Assembly (NCBI RefSeq): GCF_964340395.1
Contig: NC_135561.1
Coordinates: 17,833,240 to 17,897,239, forward strand
DNA: 64,000 nucleotides
Direction: 5' to 3'
From: Glandiceps talaboti
Lineage: Eukaryota; Hemichordata; Enteropneusta; Spengelidae
In this document: in pieces, positions 15,690 through 27,200 of the stretch
Position numbering within the stretch: position 1 is the stretch's first letter
Layout of the letters: the number at the start of each line of letters is the position of its first letter
Notes under the pieces: generated by a model
Database searches by the model: none
Told to the model about the DNA's origin: nothing
What the model saw: the letters and a program-made list of their open reading frames with translations, nothing else
Translations under genes and position numbers: made by a program

Positions 15690-16010
15690 TCTTGGGGACA
15701 AATTTCACTGAAAATTATAGTTCTGAAAATAATCTCTCAAAACTTTGCCATATGGAAACTTGCTTCTTATCAATTTAAAATAATAAAAAAGAAATTTTGG
15801 GTCCACTATCTTGTTTTAAAGAAAAACAAAAATCTTTCATTTTCAGTGGCCATAGTGAATTCTAAAACAGTTTATTTTGATAATATTTTAACCTATATTT
15901 AAAAGATTTCCACGGTAACATTAACCCTGATTTTTTAAATTGATTTTTAACCGAGAATGAGAGTTTATTTCCGAGGCGCATTTGATGTTAATCATTCATA
16001 AATATACAGC
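15690..16010 (+). repeat. interspersed repeat, family R3 copy 1
   Basis: Shares an ordered series of blocks with 23825-24160: AAACTTTGCCATATGGAA, TTTTGGGTCCACTATCTTG, GTGGCCATAGTGAATTCTAA, GATAATATTTTAACCT, and CGAGAATGAGAG. Overall similarity looks like 70-80% by eye. A reversed copy is at 35775-36010. Class unknown. Confidence 0.65.
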
Positions 16011-16569
16011 TCTGTGTACCATCCGAGTACAGAGGTAAATGGGATTCTGGTTTTACCTACATAATCTTAGCAAGACCTGTTCTTTGTGTGCATTAACTAC
16101 GGTAGAAATACAAGATACGTTCAAATTTTTACAAGCAAGTACAAATTAAGAATTTGAATGAAACCACAAAGCAGTGTCTTACATTAATTACAGTACATTA
16201 GTTCATATTCCACTTTTAGGAATTAAGTGCAGGAATTTTTTTTTTAAAGTTTCTACTCATTTTAAATTCTTTTATGATGCTTAACATTATAATAATCTCC
16301 CTATGAAATTCTTAGTATTAAACAGAAGACAGAAATATTCGCAAATAGGCTCCCATGTCTTTGCCGGAGGGGTTTGTAATTATCAATAATTACACAACAA
16401 CGTTTTAGTATCTGTCTGAAAGACTATTTCATTGAAAAAAATCTACAAGAAACTCTATTGATGAGGAAATTTGACAACTTGACTAAACCTTTTTCTCCCA
16501 AAGATGTAACACTGTCACAACATCACAAAGCACCATATTCTCTATTAAACACTTCACATGTGCACATAA
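16011..16569. other. intergenic, nothing recognised
   Basis: AT-rich spacer between an R3 and an R1 repeat copy. No exon, RNA gene or repeat was seen. Confidence 0.4.
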
Positions 16570-16870
16570 TTCCCCAATAGTTTTCTTTGCTCAGTCAACG
16601 AAATATGAGTGACTTTAGGGACCTTATCACTGCAAGTTGAAGACGACCCTTAGCTCATTAATATTCTGGCTGAATGAAGAAACAGTTTGGAGGATAACAC
16701 ATTTATACCTGCACAAGTTAAATTTAAGAAAAAATTTGGAAAAATAGTAACATTTCTGAACATTTGGACTCATTTTTCAAGGACCACAGAAGTAATGATG
16801 TTGAAATGTGTTGTCATGACATAGAACGACCCAGGTATAATTTCCTCACTTTCTGTTGGAACGTGTACAA
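16570..16870. repeat. interspersed repeat, family R1 copy 2
   Basis: Relative of 3080-3380 in the same orientation. Shared blocks include ATTCCCC, GAGTGAC, TATACCT, and TTGTCATGACATAGAACGAC. It is about as diverged from copy 1 as the other old repeat pairs here. Confidence 0.55.
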
Positions 16871-17525
16871 CTTGACTTGTGCATGGTATATGTATGGATA
16901 CAGACAAGTATAAATGGAATACATAAGAAAATATGGTGCATTTTTGAGACATTTTCAATTTCCAGCTTGAAATTTTCAAAATTCCATACTTTTTTGGTAG
17001 TGTGGTTTTGTGACCATTTATCAAGAATCAAGAAGCACATGTTCTAATAATAATCTGAATAAAACTATTAAAGTTATTAAAAGCATTTTGTTAATATATT
17101 AATAGTAAAGAGAAAGAGAATGTACCTATTGATAATCAAACTTTTGAAATCTATATTTCAGATTTAGCAATTCATTAAAAATTGGTCCTAAATTATATAA
17201 CTTATGCTAATTGGATATTATCACAGAGCTTAAATATTGCATACTGTGTTTTAATTATTTTTAAAAACTAGATATTATGTTATGCTGAATCTCTCTCAAA
17301 AATTATTGAAAGTGCACTGGACGTAGAGTGTAAGATACATCGTGGTGTTATAGCCCTATCCAGTTTCTAACCCAGTGGATGGTAGTTGATAGCGTGGCAT
17401 GAACGTCATACAGTGGATGGTAGTTGATAGCATGGCATGAATGTCATATCTTAGAGACTACAGTAGACATTGCAAACAGTCCACTTTTGCAAATAATCCT
17501 TCAAACCATTAATGTTGGGAGACAA
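16871..17525. other. intergenic with a small tandem duplication
   Basis: A 39-bp unit containing GTGGATGGTAGTTGATAGC and GTGGCATGAA is repeated at about 17373-17450. Otherwise nothing is recognised. Confidence 0.5.
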
Positions 17526-17773
17526 TAGGGAACTTGCAAACCCGCCATGTTGAATGTTGCATCATGGGAAATGTGACAATAAATACTAATCAAATAGTAT
17601 TGTAAACAATAATGTTACATTATTTGTAACCACAGATAATCAATTCATAGTCACCTTGACCATTGTGTGAGGTTTATTTTATCGGTAGCTCCAGATTAGG
17701 TATTACAATAACCACAGATAATCCCATAGTCCACTGCGTCTGAGAATGCTCAGTCTGGATTGCAAGTTCCCTA
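17526..17773 (-). mobile_element. MITE family M2, copy 2 (inverted)
   Basis: 248 bp between TA dinucleotides with ends GGGAACTTGCAA and TTGCAAGTTCCC. Its interior is the reverse complement of copy 1 (for example TGGTCAAGGTGACTATGAAT on the minus strand against TGGTCAGGGTGACTATGAAT). This confirms element boundaries and length. Confidence 0.87.
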
Positions 17774-20634
17774 TTACAGGATTTCAGCCCAAAACTGGTG
17801 ACTGGTACCAATACTATATCAGAAATAGATTCAGTCTGTTTTTTCCTTACATGGCCAAAGACTTCATAGTTTTTAATGTAATCACCTTCACTCAGAAGTA
17901 GAACTGTACCAATTATTGTGGTTGGTTTGCTACCCAAAAGGAAACCATGTTTCTTTAAAAGAATCAATTAAACTCGCCCTCTCTATTCAGTTTTTTGTTC
18001 TGTCAGCCAAAAGTAAACCATGTTTTTTTTCACCCAGACTATTAAGTTCACCCTTCCTTCATATTCAGTTTGCAATACATACTGAGGCAAGATGGAGACA
18101 TTTAAAGTGTTATTTTCCCTGTGTATGAAAATGTATTCACAATTCCTTTTTTCCCCTCAAAAGTCATTGTACTGGACACATAAATTAATTCCTTTGCATA
18201 GTTTATATGTCTTAAAAGATATAAGCAGCTGTGAACCCGCAACTCTGTTTTCTGTTCTGGATTTTGTTTTTCATTACACAAATAATTGTTCACATCTTTT
18301 TTTGATATTTGTACGCTGTTATTGTATGTATAATTTCATTTATTAGTTAGGATCATCCTAGTGGACCATATCCATGCCCCTCTCCAGAAACATACCATCA
18401 TTTATTGTAAATATTTATGGTAGGTACTATTTTGTTAGCTTTTGTATATATTTAATTGTTTTATGTTATGTTCTCATTTTTCTGGTGAAATAAATTCAAC
18501 TGAAGTCTTTAGACTTGTCATTTGTAAACCTCGTACATTGGCAAATATTTAAAAATAAGCAAACAGTTCACTTATTCCTTTAATTTTTGGTAAACAAATA
18601 TGATTCATATAATTTAATATTTGTTAATATTAATAATTGTTAATGAAGCTTTTTTCATAGACAATCTCTTTGAATATGAATATACATGTTTGGGAAGCAG
18701 TGATGAATAAATTACTATGAGAAATTTCATTTCATCTGAAACACAAACTTTTGAAATTTGGATAATTCTAGCCCTTTGTCCTAATGACTACATCTCAACA
18801 TGTGCTTCTGAAATTGATATGGTCATACAGGAAATGTGATCATACTTTGTATGTGAATACATCTCATTCTTATAGCATAATCATATAATTTCAACTTTTA
18901 CATTGTTCTATTTGAAATTCTTCCAATGGAGATGTTTTGTCTCAGATGTTTTCTAGTTTCCATGATTGTCATACAGCCATAGGGTTTATCTTGGGAGGTG
19001 AAACTGAGCCAATATATTCAACTAACTGCTCACTTTCCTTAATGGCAAGTTCTTGCAGTCAATGTCAACACAATGCAGATTATCCCAAAGACTACAATAT
19101 CGCAGAAGATGATTTCACTCCGTTTGCAAATTTTTTCAGGATCTCTGGTTTAAACACAGTGAGTGAGCATGTCAGTTCTGTTCACTAAAGTTTATAAATA
19201 TTCATTCTTGAAAGCCTTACAGAACAATCACATCCTAAAGATGCTCAGACGAGGAAGTGCTTATTCTATTTAGTTTTACGGCTGAATTATATTGCACCAT
19301 AGAAAACAGAAAAAAACTATCATACAGCAATGAAAAGATCACTATGCTAATGATAGAGGTAAAAAGTGAAATCTCAGCTAAAATGTATTCTATTTTGTGC
19401 TGCTGCTGATAGAAGTGAAACGTGATGTACAAAAAGGTATGATGATAACAATGAATTAGATAGACGATTAGATTAATTAAGAAGTTCTAATTACAACTGG
19501 ATGTGAAGTTAAAACTTTGATAACATCACCAAATAGAAAGTTAACATGTTTACAACAATCTGTGTCTAGACAGACCATTGTAAAGTTGTAACTTTTGGGT
19601 ACAAGTAAATTTATTTAATTGTTGTGAAACAAAAGGAAGCTATAATGGCTTAATTTACATAACAAAGCATGGAATTATTACATTTCCAATTTACTTATAG
19701 TATTGATTATTAAATGGAAAATAACAATGAGAATGAATAAAGCCCTTTGTTACCTCAGACCTTCCCATACATTATGCAAAATATTTTTTGAAAAATGAAT
19801 TGCAAATGGTACGAATAAATGACATGGCTAAAATAATATTTCAAAAAATAATTCAAATTGCACATAAATGGACACTTGAAAACATTTCAATGGTGTAAAA
19901 GTTTAACGCTTGGTGTAAAAAAAAGAGAAGAGAATATGTAATGATGGTAGTACTCTACAGTTGTCTTTATATAGTACAAAGTCCATAAATTTTGAGCAAA
20001 AAGTCACTCCTCTAATTATTTCCAAATCCCTGTGACATTTTTCCCCACACAATGGTAAGTTGTGGTTCGTGTGCAATTTTTAATATGGCTTCTCCTTTTG
20101 GGTATTCCATTTTATCCCCTTACATGGGAAATTATTGGGTGAAAGTACTTTTACATTGATGTTACTCTTGTCAGATTCCTTCAAAATGATCCATGCCTCT
20201 TCAGATAATCTTATAATTATAATTCCATTTTATCAACTGGTGGAGGTCTTCAAAATCGCACTTAACAGTGATGATGAAGATGAAATATTCCATATAATAT
20301 TCTGTATTCATTTGTGGGCAATCATTAGCCAGAATTTGAGACTACATAATCATATAATTCCATTTGGGGTCCAGCATAAATGACTCAACCTATTCACCTG
20401 TAGCCATTCAATAACATAACATCCATTATGTGCGCCTTCTAATACACGATGACTAGAACATCATCAAAACACACACAACTTGAAATGAATTATGGTGTCA
20501 GGATTCCTTTGTCATAGTCTCCTGTATGATGCTGTGTGAAGTCTCCATACTGGATTTTAGATAAGTATTACTTTGGCAAGATATTGGACCATACTTGGCT
20601 CCCTGGGTAGTGACACATGCGTCGTTAGTATCTG
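17774..20634. other. intergenic, including probable KCNQ1 3' UTR on the minus strand
   Basis: No gene is supported. On the minus strand downstream of the KCNQ1 stop, ATTAAA occurs near 20075 and AATAAA is the complement of 19610-19615, so the KCNQ1 3' UTR may reach about 19.6 kb. Several 60-97-codon open frames here look random. Confidence 0.35.
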
Positions 20635-21208
20635 TTAAACTCGAGTATCATCTATTGCACCGCAGTCATAGTCTGGAATACTTTGTCCCCTCCCAACACC
20701 TTTGACATTAGTGTTTGACAAGTTTACACCTGGATCTACATCCATAATAGATGGCTGTGAGAGAGCATTTGACACAGTCGTTGCATTTGGCAGGTCCAGA
20801 GATGATGGAATACTTGGTTGGGAATCAGATAATTTCCTAAATTCAACTCTCGGTCCAGTTTTTTCAGTATTACCACCACCTCCTTCATGGACTCTATGGC
20901 CTTCAGATTTGACGCGAGACAATTTCCTAGCGCGGCCTGGCCGTTTCGTTCGTGAAAGCATCATTGGTGGTTCAGGATCCTTAGTGTCTTTGTCACTATC
21001 ACTATGGTTATCCTCTTTATCATTTTCTGTTCGGTGTTTCAACTTTTCCTGCCTTTCCTCTCTGTAAAGTTCAATCAGCATATCTAACTTCCTGTCAATC
21101 ATATTGACTTTTTTCTCTACTTTTACCACCCTTGTTATCATGGGCACTTTAGCATTATATAGCTCGTAACCATTTTTCCCTTCCTGTTTGCCAAGAATTT
21201 CGTCCAAC
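20635..21208 (-). CDS. KCNQ1 last exon: assembly coiled coil and C-terminal tail
   Basis: Acceptor TTGCATTACAG; stop TAA at 20637-20635. It opens [20 protein letters not shown], then [20 protein letters not shown] and LDMLIELY, the helix D tetramerisation coil with hydrophobic heptads. The remaining roughly 135 residues are lineage-specific: an acidic run ([11 protein letters not shown]), a basic patch ([15 protein letters not shown]) with phosphorylation-like sites, a Gly-rich spacer and a Ser/Pro/Asn-rich tail. The protein ends DTRV, which fits a class I PDZ ligand (S/T-x-V). Confidence 0.95.
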
Positions 21209-24200
21209 CTGTAATGCAAGAAAAAAGAGAATTAGTTTTCTGAGTGATCATCATTGCAAAAGAAATGATACACATTTGCATTTCTAGTTAAAGGGAAACA
21301 CCACACTCTAGGAAAGAAATACATTTTTTATAAACTATAGGTTCTTGGAGATTCATTTCATTCAGCCTCACAAATCCCTGTTAGAGTATCAAAGAAGGAT
21401 AAATCAAATGTTGATGTATTAAAATACAAAGTTTGTGTGTTTGTATGTGAATGCATGCATGCATACCAAGGTCTAACTGACCATGAGGTATTAAGACAGA
21501 ACCCCATGACGCACGAGTGTAAGTGTTCCATGGGCATTTGCATATTAAGTGCTTGCAATGTTCTCAGCGGCGTAGTGAGTGAAAGTGCAGCAGAAAACAA
21601 AGTAAGCACTCATGCAATTATATCCCTGGCTACCCACACTCACACGGCATGGGGTTCTGTTATTAATACATATGTTTATCTGAAACAACAAAGTTCCGTA
21701 TGCGATCACACGCTTTTGTGTAGAAGGAATGATTTACATATCATGTGAATGCAGGTATACAATAATGTTTTCGGTTTTGCAGTGCAGTGCAACCACAAGT
21801 ATGCACAAGCACTGGTGCAAATAATCTCTGGTACATAACTAGTATGAATATTTTGTATTACCTGCATTGTATAGCCTTCATTCTACTCTGCATTTCTGCA
21901 GCACCAGCTGAATATTGCTCAATGACATCCTTTACATCATATGGCCTGAAAGCCTCCTTGAATTTTCTTCGAGCAACAAAATATTTAATTTTCCTAACTG
22001 CACGAATAGCATTCTTGTGGGGCTCAGTGAGCCTGGTGAGACCCATTGTCTCATCATCATCTACAATAAACAATAGGCAAAGTTTATAACATGATTTAGA
22101 TTGATTAAATCCCTTGGTGTGATAATATCATTACGTAGGATTTTGAGTTTGAGTGTACAAAGGTGATAGAAAATGTTGTCGAAGATCCACTTCAACATAA
22201 TTGGAAGATCACAACTACATGAATGCAACTTATAGAGGCAATTTAAACCATCCTGCTGAGAGTTGGACATTTTGCAGCTAAAACTCTCGGATAAATTTTG
22301 CATATAACATAATAATTGTAATAAATTTAAGTTGATACAAGGGTTTATTTTCTGCCTTGTAACTTCTGAAATTACACAGTACAAAATTAATAAGTTTTCT
22401 CTTACTACTTTTGCAGATACCTAAAAAAAGACTCACTGGAATTGTTATTTAGGCACTTCATTGAACACTTTCTCCCTACATCTTTTCTGTTTAAAAACCC
22501 CCAATACTTTAACACAGAGTATACATACCGAGTAATCGCTTGAGTGCTGTTAAGTTCTGTGTGACAAACCATTCCGATGTTTGAGGTTCAGGAACAGTTT
22601 CTACCTGGGTTTGCTCTTCTTGCAACTCTTTAATGCTGTCTGGAAGACCAAATCATCATTGTTACAGTTCAAAGCTAGAAATCAGTGTTTCATATGATTT
22701 TGTTTTATGATTGATTTACTGCTGAAAATATTTTCCTCTGATAAGACTTAAGAGTTTCCATTTCTACAACAAAGACTGTTAGCAGTGGTCCCTCTAAAGT
22801 ATTTTTAAGATTGTACAAAATTTAGATATGAAGAATGTGTGACCGGTGATTGACAACATGGTCATTGGTTTTTTCTAGAAATTGGGAGGTGTGGTTGCTG
22901 TTTTGAAGTAATTTTACTTTCATCTTAGGAAGTATACATACTTGAGTCAAAGTCAGCAATGTTTTTCTGACTCTGTATTAATAACTTATCCATAATTTTC
23001 ACAGACAATTATTAATATTAATATATACACATTGTGATACAGTGCTTAAAGCACACAATTTTATTGCAATAATAGACAATGTTACTGCTCTACCATAGCA
23101 AAAATAAGCCTTAGAGGGCATACCAACTTGGTATCATATTGGTGTCCAAGTGATTCATAGATCTGATATGATAATATATATTAAGAACAAATGACAGATA
23201 GTGGTATTTCATTTTACTTCATATCTTCTGTAATTTCATCTTGACATCTAATATTAGATGTTAGTTAAATATACCATATGGTATTTGAAACTGAATACAT
23301 ACATATGGGTCACTGCACTTTTGATTGAATGTACATTGAACACATTATGTCTGAGAATTATGTGTACATGTAGCATGCAAAACAATAACAGGAGTTGACA
23401 CTTTGGCTATAGCACAACAGGATAGGGAATCCATTTTAACCAGTCACTATGTATCCATCATTTTTAGTTTTACTTTTATCTCAAGTTTTTTATGATATTT
23501 TGTTGTTAGTAGGTAGCTTTTATTATCATATGAAATCCAATATTACTGCTGCTCTGACAAATTGAACTGAAGATGTAAGAATGTTTACCTTTAATCTGTA
23601 TGCAAATTATTCATAGGTTATGATGGTCACAGGTAACTCATTTGCATATTGTGTGAAGTTAATGGAATGCAAGTCTTAGGAAATCTCTTGCGGTATGTGA
23701 GCATTCTCAACTTATTGTTGTTACTATAATACTTAGTAAATTTTATATCATAGAATGTAGTTATTAAACATAGCAATGGAACATCGAATGTTGTGTGAAT
23801 ATCTACACTTATGATAGAATGCACATGGGGGGACAAAATTTTTAAAATATCTCCAAACTTTGCCATGTGGAAGCTCAAGGTTTTGATCCTTTTGAAATAA
23901 TTATTAATGAAATTCAGGGCCTATCATCTTGTTTCAAAATAATCAATATTTTATTTTCCCATAAATAAAGTATTCAGCAGCCATATTGGATTCTGAAATG
24001 ACTTAATTTGGATAACATTTTGACCTCAATTTCATACAATTTTGTATGGTAACCCGTAATTTTTAAAATTTTTATAAACTGAGAATGGGTTGGAATTATA
24101 CTGAATCAAGTAAGAACAAAAGTTGAACCAGTTTATTTTCAGGGTGCATTTCACATTAATTGACAACTTGAATCAATCAAGAACTTCAGATTTGTACAAC

Positions 24201-27200
24201 ACTTTTGATAAATATTGAGCGTTCCTCTTGTATGAAAGTACACGTATTGCAAATTTAAAACATTTTGTCTTTAACAGTACTTCATATTCTCACTGACACA
24301 ATTATATCAAGATTTCACAAACAGAAATGTAAGTTTTAATTTCTACCATGTTACCTTTGCTTCATAAATGATAGTTGAATTTTGTGATAGCAGTTGATTG
24401 TGCAGGTAGTGATATATGAACATTTGAACAAAATCAAGTTAAGCTTTGTTGTTATCAGGATAGAAATGTACTTCCTCTAGGTTAAACCATGTTTGTCTGG
24501 GTGTTTAAACTTTGTAAGCATTTCCATGCAAGATCATTCATTCAAAATATGTGTAATGACATACTATAATGACAGGTAATAATGGCATGCCTTCTTTTGA
24601 TACAATTCAGACAGATTTTCAGTTTCAAAGATAGTTTGTTTCTTGTAGAAAACAAAAACTAAATGTGAGCTATATGATAACTTGGTTTGGAGTCTATACG
24701 CAAACGATATTTTGAATGAGTTAATGAATCTGTATAGTTTAATATGGTTTTGTTAACAATCAAGCAATGTATCTAATCTGGGAGTACAAACTTATAACTA
24801 AATGTAAGTTATAGAATAATTCTACATTAGGCAGGGAGTCTATACCAAAACGATATTTGAATGAGTTAATGAATCTGTATAGTTTTATATAATTTTGTTA
24901 ACAATCATGCAATGTATCTAATCTGGGAGTACAAACTTATAACTAAATGTAAGTTATATTCTACTTTAGGAAGGGTATTACAGATAACATTATGACTACA
25001 TATTTGGCCACTAAATTACCATAAAAACAGGATTGGGTTAAGAAACTTGACTTACATGTACAACAATGTACAAACTATTATGATCTGATCTTAGCACATT
25101 AAAATGTAAAACCTTTAGATATTACATTATATGAATTATCAGTTGTAATTGTACATGGAAACTAACATGTTTGAAGTCCGTGTAATATTTGTAAACACCA
25201 CACCTTGCCAAACAAGAAAGAAATATAGTAACCTGTCCTTTCACTGGAGACTTGCATTTTGAATGAAATTCCTCAATATAAACAAAAATAAACATATAAC
25301 ATTTTTTGTGAATCTGTAGAACTAAATCTGATAATGATAATATACTTCAAATTGGCAGCTTTTTATCAACTGCTTTTGGACTGAAGACAATTAAACTTAC
25401 TGAATTTTTACTTTAAATTGACTGAAAACATAAAAGGAATTTCTGACACTCATTTGCAAAAGTCAACTGATAAAACGTTTCCAGTGAAAGAACACAGATT
25501 TATCAAAGACAAGAGTAAAATGATGGTGTCAAATAAAGATAAACACATAGATGTGATTGGCTGAATTTTCTTAGGTTCTAATTATGCATACAACTCAGCC
25601 AATCAGATTCTATGTAGTATTAAGGTATCACTTAGTTTGGTCACCACTCGACAACAAAACAAGAAAATTGAAAAAAACTAAAACTTAGGGTTATTTAACT
25701 TTTACTTTGCATATATAGGAAGGTTCTAAGTTCTTGTGTGTATTTCAAAGCATTTAGGAGTATAAAGACATTAATTAATTAAAGTATACATTGGGATTTG
25801 ACACAGAAAATGGTTAATCCCATTGTATCTACGAGTAAGACCGTAAGAAAGTTTCATAGCAAACAAGAACTATAACGCTATTAATGATTGAAAGAAAGTG
25901 AAGATAAAAGATCGAAAACATTGAACGACTCTTGCATTTTTACCATGTACAACTAAATGCATTTTAAGTTTAGGAAGACTAAAGAACAAACTTATCAAAA
26001 TCAGACATCTTTTCTTTTTTGAAAAATTTAATCATTCTTTTTCAAAAAATGTAATCATATTTTAGAGTATTTTGAAATTAATCATTGATTGATTTGTCAA
26101 AGTTCAACCCTTTGGGGATTTTAAATATGTTGGTCTAAGGTTAACTCTGATTTTTCCGTGATCTTGCATTTGACTCTCATGCAAAGAAGACGATGAAAAC
26201 TTCTCTGATTGCATCTCTGTGAAATTTACAAACTATATGTGGGTGAGATATCATCACAATAAAGCAAAAAGGTATATTGCAGCATATAAGCATGTACATG
26301 TACTTTACACTTGGTGAAACAAATTACGTAAAAAATATGTTATTCTTCATAAAGTAGATTGTTTAAGAACCAAATCATTGAAGTTTTATAAACAATTTCT
26401 ATATCTCTCATTGTATTGTTCTATACCTGTATGCATATTTTTGTCTTGTTAGTTGTTATTGATGTTTTAAACAACACCAAGGTGCAATCCTACTAGATAT
26501 TTTGGTTAATAAAAGTAATCTAATCTAACATCTAATCATGACATTGTATGTTAATACAACTGATATACCTCAGGTTCAGTGTTAGTGCAGGATGAAACGG
26601 GAGTACCCAGGGAAAACCTACATTATTCGGTTAAGTCCAACTGAACAACACTCTTCTTGCAGAGTGGTAACTTTAATCAAACCCTGAATGGGTTCAAACT
26701 CCAACTGCAGTGGTAAAAGGCAAGTGGTTTAACCACTCGGCCACACGCAACTCAATAGTGAGCCTTGTATATTTCATATTGGTTTTTTATGCTTTGTACC
26801 ATACCACACTATCTGGTTGTATGTGTGTATAATACAGATTGATTGATTGATATATTCTGATTCATGAGTCTGAAGTAATTGCTTCAGTCTTTATACTGCA
26901 ACCATAGACCCTGCATAACATTTCCTGTACATAGGGTCTATGCTGCAATAGTGTTTCACAAAAAATGAGTTTTAATGGAACACTCATCATGGATAACATG
27001 GGTTAGACACTCAAATGAGGATGTCACTACTAATAAGCTTCCAGAGTTAGTGGGCAAACTGTCTTTTTTATGGCCATTCAGCCATTATCAAAAAGTTGTG
27101 AATCAAAGTAATGCACATAATGTGAACTATAGTATTTGACATTTATGCCAGATTTGGTTGAAATTGCTCATGCATTTCAAAGTAATGCATGTAAACTTTA

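Noticed and set aside
26728-26747. A genuine tRNA gene
   Set aside because: A- and B-box-like motifs are present but no acceptor stem or anticodon arm closes; the flanks show a SINE body instead.
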